From NCBI RefSeq assembly GCF_014066305.1, contig NW_023501087.1, positions 206,001 through 270,000 of the forward strand: a stretch of DNA of 64,000 bases. Reading direction: 5' to 3'. The notes under the pieces were generated by a model. It was not told the DNA's origin, did not search any database, and worked only from the letters and a program-made list of their open reading frames with translations. This document shows, one piece after another, positions 1-9,686 of this stretch. Numbering within the stretch: the first letter of the stretch is position 1; the number at the start of each line of letters is the position of its first letter. The stretch comes from Letharia columbiana. Lineage: Eukaryota > Ascomycota > Lecanoromycetes > Lecanorales > Parmeliaceae. A program made the position numbers and the translations under genes.

Positions 1-49
1 TATGTATCTTTCATCCTTGAGCGACTCGATGGTACCTTGGTTTAAATCG

Positions 50-2640
50 CCCTGCGCATTCCAGCAACACCTTGCAGCAATGTCTTGTCCTGCTCGACTT
101 GACTTAGCTGAGTATCCTGCTCTCGATTCTTGTCTTCTAGCCTCAGCACATGCGTATTGAGCCTCTTCTGAGATGCACTAGCCTCCTGCCTCTGCTTAGC
201 AAACTTCAGACTTTAGACTGTTGATGGTTATCTCATTTTCTGGGAGAACGACCACGCGAAAGTTCTGCACCTCGGCCTTGAGATGATCGCGCTCTTTCTG
301 ACCATCACCAACCGGTTTTGTCGACCTCTGATGGGATTCTGTAGCAGTCCGCAGAGAATCAGTCACTTGAGCAGATCGTTGCTTCAGTAGTTCATTCTGC
401 CCGTTCACTTCTCCGAGGACCTTGGATAATCTTTCGTTCTCCGCGGTGAGGTTCTGGGAGGTGGCCTCTGCGTTTGCAACCGCTGTGTTCTTGGCACTTA
501 GTTGGTCATCCAGACCGTTGACACCCACTATTTGTTGCTCGAGGCGGTGGTTCGCTCGCTGCCCTCCGATCAGCCAAGGAACTACATCAGCGATCATCGA
601 CACTCACCTGCTCCGTCTTCAGCTTCTCCTGAAGTCCGTCGACATTGGTGTTCAATTTTTCGTTGTCGGCCTCAAGAGACCGTCAACGTTCAACCGAATC
701 TTGGATCTGGGAATCCTTCTGCTTAACGTCAGACTCGAGATTGGCAATCCAAGGATTCGCAGCTGCATCTTCCAGGCGGGTGACGGTGGCGTCCTTTTCA
801 CTGAATTGAGATTCCAAGGTAGTAATCTTCATCTCGGTTTGCTCAGCGACCGACGTGAGGTCTTGGATCCTCTGGCGTTTAGCATTGCGACCTTCATTTA
901 GGGCCTGGATCTGGGAATCCTTCTGCTCAACGTCAGACTCGAGGTCGACAATCCTTTGTCTAGCATTCGAAGCTGCATCTTCCAGGCGGGTGATGGTGGC
1001 GTCCTTTTCACTGGATTAAGATTCCAAAGTATTGATCTTGGTCTCGGTCTCCTCGGCGACCAACACGAGGTCTTGGATCCTCGTATTGCGCTCAGTGAGA
1101 AGACGTTGGGTGTTAGAGATTTGTAATCTCAGCTCGGTCTTCTCCCCCTTCAGGGCGCTGTTGTCATTTGCCGCGGCCTGCCACTCTTCGTTACTGTCAC
1201 TGAGGCTTATGTTGAGTGAATGTTTGACGGCCTGGACCTTTTCCAATGCCTGCAACGAGCGTTGATGTGCTTCGCTAGAGACATTAGCCTCGGTAGCCTT
1301 TGTGTTCAGTATAATGTCGAACGACTTCCTCATAACGTTGTCGTGGTCATCCGCTGTAGACAATTGAGTTCGGAGGTCTTGTATCGTGGCCTCCAGTTGC
1401 TGGTTTTCGACTTTGACTGCTCCGACCTCCACGTCGCTGGCAAAACGGCCAGCTGTAAGTTCCTTCTTTTCTTCTGTGAGTTCCCTTACTTGAGATCGGA
1501 GGTCCCTTTCGGTGGCCTCTAGCTGCGGTATGCGGTGGGATCGCAGTCCAGATATCTGCGCTTGGTCCGCCAGATGCTCTTCTTTAGCTGTCTCGAGTTG
1601 CCCGGAATAGCTTTGGTGATACGCCTCTAGGGTTGCATATCTGGCTAGAAGTCCATCGTGCCTTGCGGTCTTGTCAGCGAACTTTCTTCGCATCTCCGCA
1701 AGTGCTTCCACCGCTGCCCCTTTTCTGAACTTTGTCTGCTTTAGGGAGTTGAATTTCTCCATCTCTCTTCCGTGTCTCGTCCTCAGGTCTCCTAATTCCA
1801 GACTCGTCGATTCCAATTTGGCTTCGACCTTCCGAAGGTGCTCTTGCTGGTCAGTGAGACTCTGGTCTTTCTCGGAACAGGTCTCCCGCAGTGTCTCACA
1901 TCGCGTCTTGATAGACGTTACTAGATTTTGGACGTTATCGAGTCTGTGGTCGGCATCGTATCCACTACCCGTTGCGTTAGCAAGGCTCTGTAGAAAGGAA
2001 AGCGCACTTGAAAGCGCACCTCGAAAACTTTGGCTTTCTATGTCATTCCTGCTCTTCGCCTGTTGCAGCTTCGCTTCTGCATTCGCAACAGCGTTCTCTC
2101 TACCATAGAACTCACCAAAGCGAGTGTCCAAATCTTCCCTCTGTTCCGCGAGGTTGGTCTCTGTCGATATCCGAGTAGATTCAAAGTCCCTCTCCCGGCT
2201 TTCCAGCTTTTTGTCTCCTGCCATGCTCTTCTGCATCAAAGGCGGTGACTCTTGACGTATGTCTTGCTTCCCGATTGCCTAGCTCCCTCTCCTGTCCGGC
2301 TAAGGCCTCTTTCTGCTTGTACAGCCGAGACTTGAGCTCTTCGAGTCGGTTTTGCTCGGTCACGCGAGTCTCTTTGATCCGGAGCTCATTCGCTTGGGTC
2401 TCTTCCAGTGCCTTCTGATTGTTTGACCTCGTCCTTCAGTTTCTGCAACCGAGCGTCAAGCTTTCCTAGCGTACCGTCTCGAGACACGATGGCAGCACTC
2501 CATGCTGCTTGGTGTTGCTCGAGTTGGTTCACAGCAGCCAGTTGACGTTCCTCAAGCTTGTGGAGTGTACCCATCAGCTTGTCGAAGAACCACAGCGTCG
2601 TGATCGTTGCCCTTTGAGTCAAACAAGAGCCGTTTGATCC
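50..2640 (-). pseudogene. Broken long coiled-coil protein gene
   Basis: Read on the minus strand from about 2640 towards 50, nearly the whole stretch encodes charged, heptad-like coiled coil rich in Glu, Lys, Gln, Leu and Arg, but no single frame stays open. The longest intact part is 1016-2239 (407 aa). Frame changes are needed near 2590, 2370, 2200-2235, 600-640 and 215, and a TAA stops the frame at 1016-1018. Past that stop the same frame goes on as coiled coil to about 690, including a diverged second copy of a 207-bp unit. I do not recognise a family. Such proteins are usually structural or tethering factors, but here that is only a guess. The gene is either decayed or damaged by indels in the assembly. 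No start codon or leader could be fixed. Confidence 0.6.
766..1085 (-). repeat. 207-bp coding tandem repeat in the coiled-coil gene
   Basis: Positions 766-875 and 974-1085 are near-identical and lie about 207 bp (69 codons) apart. Both encode a segment that runs, in minus-strand order, from an RIQDL-like string to an EKDAT-TRLEDAA-like string. The linking segments at 698-755 and 901-958 are also duplicated. Confidence 0.75.
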
Positions 2641-2710
2641 CTGGCATATTCTTTTTCAGTTCTCGAATGACTTCTGACAACTGCTGCCTCCAGTCGGCGT
2701 CCGCTGCCAG

Positions 2711-3090
2711 TAGGTTTGGCTGTTCAGCCACATGCCTTGTCAATGATGACATGGTGAAGTTGTATAGACCGACCGAGTATTCTGCGGCGGTAAAAGAGGT
2801 TGTCCTTGCGGACTTCCTTGATTGGAGGGAGTTCCCTACCAGTAGGTTTGGCTGTTTAGTCATATGCCTTGTCAATGATGACATGGCGAAGTTGGATAGA
2901 CCGACCGAGTATTCTGCGGCGGTAAAAGAGGTTGTCCTTGCGGACTTCCTTAAATAGGAGGGAGTTCCCTGCCAGTAGGTTTGGCTGTTTAGCCACATGC
3001 CTTGTCAATGATGATAAAGCGAAGTTGAATAGACCGACCGAGTATTCTACGGCGGTAAAAGAGGTTGTCCTCGCGGACTTCCTCAAATTG
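2711..3090. repeat. Three tandem copies of a 132-bp repeat
   Basis: The phrase starting TAGGTTTGGCTGTT recurs at 2711, 2843 and 2976, spacing 132 and 133 bp, and each unit ends before about 3090. On the minus strand two units stay in one frame and give a 44-residue peptide repeat (pattern RKSARTTSFTA then SSLTRH). The third unit is shifted by the extra base. The repeat sits just upstream of the broken coiled-coil gene. Confidence 0.85.
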
Positions 3091-3091
3091 G

Positions 3092-3136
3092 AGGGAGAAC
3101 CTCCCTCATGACAGAGGGAGAACCTCCCTCATGACA
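3092..3136. repeat. 21-bp direct repeat with an internal hairpin
   Basis: The segment AGGGAGAACCTCCCTCATGAC occurs twice in direct tandem. Each copy contains a small inverted repeat, GAGGGA / TCCCTC, around a 5-nt loop. It directly follows the 132-bp repeat array. Confidence 0.7.
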
Positions 3137-4200
3137 AGAGTGGAAACTCGCTTGCCCAAAGCCTGAGAGCCAGCATTATTGCGAATGCAATGGTGTTTGT
3201 ATTTAGTGAGATGATGTGGTGACTTCAATTTTTTTTCGAGAAGATGCGAGTGAATGTGGGTGCCAAGCCACTAGAACCTCCGCCAAGATCTAAACGAGTG
3301 CTGTACAGACCACTGCCCGCCTGTACGTGGTGCCAGCTACGAATGCTGTCTGTTCTACGGGTTCAGTAGAGTCAAGAGACATCCACTTACTCTGACAGGA
3401 CGAACCCAGTACACCGATTGGAGAGCTGGGCTCTCTTCGAGTACGAACGCGACCTCTTCAAAACGCCTTCGATCCCGACTTCAGCGAACGACTCAACGAA
3501 CAAATACGACGACCGTCCTACTGATATCGGGTCTGCCGAAGCCCCTTCGTACACCTCCGCTCTTTCCAAGAAGCAGCCAACACTACAACACTTTGGATAT
3601 CTCTCTACGTTTCCGATCGGAAGGGCGAAAAGAAGAGGGGGACATGCGGAGTTGGGGACATGTGGCTCATCACCGTATGATGGCTGAAAAGAGGATGGGA
3701 AGGGACGCGAGGATATACGACGAAATGGATTTAGCCCTCTTTCGCCCCTTACTGTATGCCTTGAGAACCTACTCGTGATACTCCACCCGAGGTATTCAAA
3801 TGAATGAGCGGCGAGAGAGAGCATACTGGTGTATTGTATGGGTATTCATCTTGAAAGAGGCACGTCAAGTGTATACTATCTAAGGCGGTTGCTGGACGGA
3901 TGTATGTAGCTCTGGTCCATGCTATACCTGGGCGACAGGCTCCCGCAGATGCTCACGTGAACCCATATGAACAGCAGTTTACCTGTAGATAAAGGATCAA
4001 GGGTAGCATTGCTTATTTAGGACTCGAAAGGGCGAAGGTCACGCAGGTCACTTATGTCACGCAGGTCTATGACGGAGAAACGAATTTATTGTCTGATCAT
4101 CTCTCTGACTACTACATTTGTAACAACTCTCTGGCCCAAGCGGCATGGAATCAATTTCCTGAGCAGAAGACGCGACTTCATGACTGTATGTACAGGCTTG
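3137..4200. other. Gene-poor stretch
   Basis: I see no recognisable gene here. The longest open frame is on the minus strand at 3387-3824 (145 aa). It has no known motif and is overlapped by an 89-aa plus-strand frame, so coding is doubtful. Confidence 0.4.
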
Positions 4201-4231
4201 CCCACGCGTACAAGTACCCCGAGCGAAGAAC

Positions 4232-4330
4232 TTGCTAGTAATCATCCGTTCCATCTGCATGCTCGTAGCTAAAAGCGCACCGGATACGCCTCTTAGGGTT
4301 GACGATATTCCGGCAGTTGTAGTCATCCCC
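4232..4330 (-). pseudogene. Fragment of the helicase-family N-terminal domain
   Basis: On the minus strand this stretch reads as a short peptide with the order NCRNIVNP, RR, RCAFSYEHA, closely matching the helicase gene at about 28,325-28,385 (NCRNIVNP, RRTRCAFSY) and the truncated copy at 5458-5883. A stop follows after about 30 residues. It is a relic; nothing else of the gene can be followed on either side. Confidence 0.65.
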
Positions 4331-4696
4331 TACCTTCATGACGTCGTCTGGTTGTCCCACAAGTATCGATGAGTTGCTCTGTCGCGACCTTTTCGTTCTC
4401 TCCTGGTCCTGCCTTTCGATGTGTACTATGGGACTTCCTTGCCCGACCTGGACTTTGTAAGCCGCGTCTTTGGTGTGACGCGGCCTGTTCCATCAAAGTG
4501 CCTTGGAAAGTGTTCGATAGTGCGTCGAGGCAGGCTTGGAGGGTGTCAACGACGGAGCAGAGGTCTTCTAAGAAAGACGCAGTATTATTGCACTCCAGGA
4601 CTCGGAGAAGTGCGGCAAGGACGGTGAGAGTGCGCGAGTAAAGTGTATTCGTAGGGCCCTTGTTGAGCTCAGCTTGAAGGGCCTTTGCTAGAAAGC

Positions 4697-5035
4697 CGAA
4701 GAGCGCTGTGGCGTTTTAGAGTAGCTCGCGAGAACGTGTGTTCGGAGGGTATGATTCGCAGATCAACCTCAATGTCTAAACAGACTCCCGCATCGTTGGC
4801 GTTTTGGAGTAGCTCGCGAAGACGTGTGTTCGGAGGGTATGATTCGCAGATCAACCTCAACAAAGTCGTGAGTGGTTGGCTCTGCGGCATGTTCGGAGGG
4901 TATGATTCGCAGATCAACCTCAACAAAGACGTGAGGGGACTCCCGCAGCGTCGGCGTTTGGAAGGAGTTCGCGGAGACAGGTGTTCGGAGGGTAAGACTC
5001 GCAGGTCAACCTCAACAAAGTCGTGTGTGGTTGGC
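4697..5035. repeat. Four copies of a 35-bp core in a compound repeat
   Basis: The core beginning GTTCGGAGGGTATGATTCGC and ending in CAACCTCAA occurs at about 4740, 4826, 4890 and 4982 (the last slightly diverged). Two kinds of spacer alternate between cores: one with ACTCCCGCA and a GGCGTTT..GGAG block, one with GTCGTGWGTGGTTGGCTCTG. A minus-strand frame crosses the array and gives a repeated EVDLR-SEH peptide, but no gene is recognised. Confidence 0.8.
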
Positions 5036-5236
5036 TCTGCGGCTTGTGTCTCGTATGGAGTTTGGGGGGGAGGGAAGGCGACAAGGACGAGGAATATATT
5101 ATTTTTATATGTAGAAGGTTGCAGGATATTCTGCGGCAGTTGCAAAAGCCAGCCGTCTGCATCGGCATGCCGCACTCGCCCACTGTGAAAGGATGGCGGT
5201 CACGGGCGCGTAGAATGTCGCGTCACGAAGCATTTT

Positions 5237-5362
5237 CTCTGCGTGGCGAACCGTGTACAAAGTCCGCTATCACGTGGATGATTCCAGTCCAGCTGGAATG
5301 ATCGAGACACGATGATCTGCGTGACGAACCGTGTACTCAGTCCGCTATCCCGTGGATAGGTC
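5237..5362. repeat. Dispersed 80-bp repeat, two adjoining copies
   Basis: The phrase CTGCGTGRCGAACCGTGT then AGTCCGCTATC-CGTGGAT occurs at 5240-5280 and again at 5318-5361. The second is preceded by CCAGTCCAGCTGGAATGATCG. A third copy lies at 6218-6297. Confidence 0.8.
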
Positions 5363-5457
5363 CCCTTGTTGATCCGAGCAATCAAGGATACTCTTGGCGA
5401 TCCAAATCGACCGGCCTCAACCTGTACGTGAGCTGACCAGCCCTTGTTCTCAACATC

Positions 5458-5883
5458 TCATAGGCTGTCGAGGGGGTCTGTGAAGTCTCCCTTTGCGTCT
5501 TCGTATCCGAAAACGCACCGGGTACGTCTGTCGAGGTTGATGATGTTCTGGCAGTTGAATTCCTTTTCTACCTCCATGCCGTCATCTGACTCTGGAGCTG
5601 CGGAGGGGATTAGCCTCGGCACCAACGTCGATGAGGTGACCTGTCGCCTCTTCTTTCTCTCGTCTTCCTGTGCCTGCTCCTCTTTCCATGCTAATCTCCG
5701 TTTCTTGTACTCTGCCAGACCTTCTTCTCTGGAAAGCACACGAGGGAGAGAACTCTCGAGACTCCCCATTGACAGACCCTCTCCTTGGGCGGGAGGACCT
5801 GGTTGAGCTGTGTCTTGCTGCTGCTCTTTCGAGCTGGAGGAGACTTCCCCCAAAACAGCATATCGATTGCTCGACGAAGACAT
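5458..5883 (-). pseudogene. Truncated paralogue of the helicase N-terminus
   Basis: The minus-strand frame from the ATG at 5883 begins MSSSSNRYAVL, matching the helicase gene start MASSSNRFAAL at 27,962. It goes on through the shared LESSLP and IPSAAP segments and the NCQNIINLDRRTRC segment. It stops at 5458, early in the conserved domain and before the LD-x-GR signature, after about 140 residues. The helicase part is absent; repeats lie downstream instead. The start is fixed by the structured leader at 5894-6055, which ends 10 nt before this ATG. It could still make a short protein, but truncation relative to the paralogues favours a relic. Confidence 0.7.
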
Positions 5884-5893
5884 TGAAATTGAT

Positions 5894-6055
5894 AAACCCC
5901 CGAGATTCCTGCGGTGGTGGATTGCTAATGAAAGCAAGAGTCTTACCTACCAAGGTAGGCAAGAGCTGAGATACGGAAAACCCCCGAGATTCCTACGGTG
6001 GTTGAAGCTGGTGCTAGTAAACTAGCCACGTGTGATTGTTACCTACAAGTGTAGG
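5894..6055 (-). promoter_or_regulatory. Structured leader, two tandem units
   Basis: Each unit, read on the minus strand, has a CCTAC-(4 nt)-GTAGG hairpin (6042-6055 and 5946-5959), a second small hairpin (GCTAG/CTAGC at 6013-6026; TTGCT/AGCAA at 5922-5937) and a conserved block CCACCG, YAGGAATCT, CGGGGGTTT (5977-6003 and 5894-5920). The block ends 10 nt before the ATG at 5883. The same arrangement precedes three other family genes. A TATATATA stretch lies further upstream at about 6331-6342. Role inferred: shared 5' untranslated leader or promoter element, possibly with introns. Confidence 0.7.
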
Positions 6056-6217
6056 CAACCAGTTGAGAGGCCGGTAGTGATCAGCGCTGAGTCTGGCCTC
6101 GTTCCAGGTCGCACGCGTCTTTTCGCCAACTGGGTTGGTATCTAGAGTAGTAAAATGTTCCAACTTGCGGTCCAGAAAGTCTTTCGCCATGGCGCCGATG
6201 GCGGCGTGGGCTCTTCA

Positions 6218-6297
6218 TCCAGTCCAGCTGAAATGATCGAGACTGCGATCTGCGTGGCGAACCGTGTGCACAGTCCGCTATCCCGTGGATAGGGTAG
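6218..6297. repeat. Third copy of the dispersed 80-bp repeat
   Basis: This repeats the segment at 5282-5361 with few changes, including CCAGTCCAGCTG-AATGATCG and the AGTCCGCTATCCCGTGGATA end. It lies just upstream of the leader of the truncated family gene. Confidence 0.8.
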
Positions 6298-6961
6298 CCC
6301 CTCTACCACGACCAAGTGCGCAAACATTATCTATATATATAAGTCAGCAATTCTAGTAAGAGCATGACCTACTGGTCATTTGGGGGACAAAGAGAAGATG
6401 GCGATGTATCTTTTAATATTGAAGTCAGCACATGACAGAATTCCATGGTGGGATCGGTAGCACTGAGGCCAGCTCCCGCAGCGAAGGACGCTGGGAGGAT
6501 GCGAAGCAGAGATCAAGGGCAGGGACCAGAAGGTTCAAGGGCCTTCGTAGGCTCCAGGAGCTGGTGGAGGTCAGGGAGCATGCGAACTAGCAGGATGACC
6601 GTCTCATCCGCAATGTTGCTGGCAGTCAGAGATTTGGGCATTGGTCGCACATTCTTACTCGATAGAGCTGCTTGAATGTCATTGTGGCTGCGACATTGTC
6701 ACTTTGAAGGTGACCCGTTGAGGTATACCATTTGTCTTCAACATTGTCTGATACGCTCCTGCTTTCGCCCACAGGTTTCTCAGCGCCGAATGCGCGATGT
6801 CGCGCCGAGCTAGCCAATTCTTGTCTCCGATATGGTGATCGTTATTATGCCTCGGTCCCGCCGAAGAAAGGAATCTGTGACCGTCAGTAATACCAGATTC
6901 TCGATCTTGAAGCACAAGAGAGTCAGCTCTTTGCAATAGCAGCATGCCTTGAGCAAACTGC

Positions 6962-7149
6962 TCATTCGAACGGAAAAGCTCGCTGTGAACCACTGTTCGA
7001 AGCCGTCCTTTTGAGGCGTTGAGCTGATGTTGCAGCGTGCCGTGAGCAACCTGTTCATTAGAACGGGAATAACTTGAAGTTTTGGTTTATTAGAACGGGA
7101 AAGCTCGCTGTGAAACACTGTTCGAAGCCGTCTTTTTGCGGCGTTGAGC
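6962..7149. repeat. 61-bp direct repeat, two copies 127 bp apart
   Basis: Positions 6962-7022 and 7089-7149 share ATT-GAACGG-AAAGCTCGCTG then CACTGTTCGAAGCCGTC and GGCGTTGAGC. A partial third start (CATTAGAACGGGAA) lies at 7056. No gene is recognised between 6300 and 7180. Confidence 0.75.
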
Positions 7150-7180
7150 GGATCTGATGGTACAATGACCCAGAAAGCAC

Positions 7181-7309
7181 TCAACACCAGACTCGGTGAA
7201 GTAGAAGGCCGATAGAGGTCCTGCTGAGGCAGACAAGTCTGAACGTGCATTTTTGCGCGTTAGAAATGCCACCGCGAGGCAGCAAGACTGCGTGAGCCTT
7301 CTTTCTCGC
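7181..7309 (-). CDS. Possible 42-aa ORF behind an orphan leader
   Basis: This is the first ATG frame on the minus strand after the orphan leader at 7371-7441. It starts MARKKAHAVL and has no recognisable domain. It does not resemble the other proteins that follow the leader. It may be chance; the downstream gene may have been lost. Confidence 0.2.
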   Translation of the reverse strand, partial: ARKKAHAVLLPRGGISNAQKCTFRLVCLSRTSIGLLLHRVWC

Positions 7310-7370
7310 CATCACTGACGCGATGCTTGCGCTTGGGAGCTGAATCAGCACCAAGGCACAGAAAGTACAA

Positions 7371-7441
7371 AAAAACCCCGAGATTCCTGCGGTGTTGGAA
7401 AATCTTTCACTGATGTGAGAGTTAAAATGCTTGTAAAAGCA
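7371..7441 (-). promoter_or_regulatory. Orphan copy of the structured leader
   Basis: On the minus strand: a TGCTT/AAGCA hairpin (7428-7441), a TCTCAC/GTGAAA hairpin (7405-7420), then ACACCG, CAGGAATCT, CGGGGTTTT (7371-7398). This is the leader seen before four family genes, but no family protein follows it here. Confidence 0.65.
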
Positions 7442-7498
7442 AGTGAAATCCGGCAATCGACTGTGGTAGACAAGCACTGTGTTGTGGTAGAAGTGTGG

Positions 7499-7590
7499 AT
7501 GATGGAAGAAGGATGTGGGTGATGGATAAAGGATGTGGGTGATGGATAAAGGATGTGAGTGATGGATGAAGGGTGTGAGTGATGGAAGGG
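7499..7590. repeat. 20-bp minisatellite
   Basis: About four to five tandem units of the type GATGGATAAAGGATGTGGGT with point differences. Units abut directly, without unique spacers, so this is not a CRISPR array. Confidence 0.85.
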
Positions 7591-7649
7591 AAGTGCGTTG
7601 TTGAAGAAGGAAGTGAGTTGAAAAAAAGAGAAGTTAAGTAGAAGAAATT

Positions 7650-8720
7650 CCCGGTAGCGCCGGCAACCACCGAGGCTAGCGTCGGAATCAAAAGCTTTGA
7701 GCTCCGATTCGTCAAAATCTCTGCAAGTAGCGCATTCGGTTTTTTGCTGGAATGATACGCTAACCGCATCCGGACTGCAGCTCCGCGGTGGGACGCTGGT
7801 TGCCTACTATTCCCGGGACTAATTTTTAAGGCACTCAATCCTCAGTATAGAAGCGGGACGGGTATGCTACGAAGGTGATCACTAGTAGTCCGTCACTAAA
7901 CAGTAACTTATACTAGTTGTAGGCTTGAAAGCGTACACCGCTTTCACATCTAGTATCGCTCATGATCCATCGGGTGGCCGTGGCACAGTTGCCGGACCCT
8001 ACTTAGTCGGTCCACTGTATAGGCAATGTCTACGTCTACTTGTATATGAAGAATTGAAAAGGATAACGAATAGTAGAACATCAGCATTGATCAAGATCAA
8101 ATTCATTTGGTATCCAGAAGTTGATGCTGTACCAGAACGGAACATTCGTACCCGGGCAGTTGCTAGTAGTTGTACGTAGACGCAGGGCAACAAAGATATG
8201 AAGGCATACTTTAGATAGTCCTCATCAGACACGTGGAATGGCAAAGTAAATCGGAAGAGTTTTATGACCTGAACTCGAGGCCAGATGCAAGGCGGCTACA
8301 CATGCCCAAGTAGCTGTGCAACTGAACCAACCTTGTCCCAAAGAACCAGGATCAGTCTTTGCAACGCCTGTTTGTAAGTTTCCTTATGAACTGTAAATCA
8401 ACCCTCCAGAGCAACGGGGTGGGACAAGGAACAGTGTTCGTAGCGTGTAGGAGGGATTGGTTGTCTGTGGAAGCTGCAGCAAGATATCCCCTCAGCCAAG
8501 CGCAGTGATATGTGTCTAGACCTGGTAAGAAGCACCTTCCAACTACTACCAAATAATAAAACAGAGCCCCCGCGACCTGACGCAATGCACTGAAGCCTTC
8601 AGCGAGCATCAGAGGACCCCTTTCATAGCACATCAAGCTAGCCAACCCCTCACGGCAAACCAGGCCCAGTAGTGTAGAGCAGAGGAACGTCTTAGTAAGC
8701 CCTTGATCTTGAAGCGTAGA
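7650..8720. other. Stretch without a recognisable gene
   Basis: Only short frames are open here (the longest about 97 aa), none with a motif. No RNA gene or transposon end was recognised. Confidence 0.4.
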
Positions 8721-8789
8721 TGTGTAGTCGTGACACCACAGGATTGCTGAGTGAGGTGTGTGAAGTGAACCAATGGTCTCGATTCATAC

Positions 8790-9230
8790 CGATACGAGGC
8801 TCCGCAGTGGGCTGTGATACGACTGATGGCTGTGAGAGGACTGATTGCGCTGACATGGCTGGTAGTGATACAATAGGCCGCTCTGGTACGACAGACTGCT
8901 GTGGCAGCTATGGTGTAGGCTGCTCTCGTAGCTGTGGTGGATGCTCTGGTAGGTGCTCTTGTAGCTGGGGTACTGACGGAACAGACTGTGGTACGACTGG
9001 TAGTGGTGTGAGAGGCTGCTGTATTAGGACTGGGTGTGTCAGGACTGGTGTGATAGGCTGCAGTGGCACATGGGGTACTCGTACTGGCGAAGGCTTGAAT
9101 TGCTTGGTATGGCTGGTTGCTCTGATAGCTGTGGTGACTGCTCTGGTAGCTCTGGAGTAGGCTGCTTCGGTAGCTCTGGTGGCTGTGGTATCTCTGTCTT
9201 GAAGATCTCGATATCGGACTGAAATCGAGA
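8790..9230. repeat. Low-complexity GCTGTGGTA / GCTCTGGTA region
   Basis: The plus strand is built from short degenerate units such as GCTCTGGTAG, GGCTGTGGTA and GACTGGTGTG. Open frames on both strands (a Thr/Ala/Ser-rich 218-aa frame on minus, a Cys/Gly/Ser-rich 146-aa frame on plus) look like products of this composition, not genes. Confidence 0.6.
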
Positions 9231-9292
9231 GTAGAATAGGCTTGTGAAGCTAGTAATAGTCTGCTGAGTAGGTGTGCTTTCGCAAGCACCTT

Positions 9293-9440
9293 TTAGCAAA
9301 TGTAAAAGTAAGAGAAAAAAGAATACATGAACTTATCGAACCTCGTGGAGCAAAAACCTCAGTCTGAAAGCTTCAACTTCTGGTTACCTACGAAAGCTCC
9401 AACGAGATTTAATACCATATCCCCGAAGGGCAGGTAATCA
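9293..9440 (+). repeat. Dispersed repeat, copy 1
   Basis: Shares with 14,308-14,500 a start AGCAAATGTAAA, a middle ATCGAACC then GCAAAAA-CTCAG, and an end CCTACGAAA followed by ACCA-ATCCCCGAAGGGC. The two copies are diverged and bracket the BRCT-domain gene in the same orientation. Confidence 0.65.
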
Positions 9441-9686
9441 TGGCTTATTGATAGTTATATTATTCTTCAACTAACGAAAAGGTCTCTTCCCTGTGACATG
9501 ATAATATCACGGAGCCGTACTATTGCAATTCTTCTGCCACGGGAACCTCGACAACCTGACCTGGAATTGGATTCAATGTATTTGCTTCCAATATCGTTGC
9601 AGTCACTTTCTAACCTTTTACACGGATTTCTCGCCTTATACATTACTTCTTTCTCAATCAGAACAACACAACAAACATGCGCTCAG

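Noticed and set aside
4150..4215. CCCH zinc-finger-like peptide (GTCTRGQACTYSH) on the minus strand
   Set aside because: The first Cys is missing and the frame differs from the adjacent family fragment; probably a chance shadow.
7499..7590. CRISPR-like array of 20-bp units
   Set aside because: Units abut with no unique spacers, and the genome is fungal.
8633..9289. 218-aa Ser/Thr/Ala-rich minus-strand frame
   Set aside because: It runs through simple repeats and an equally open frame exists on the other strand.
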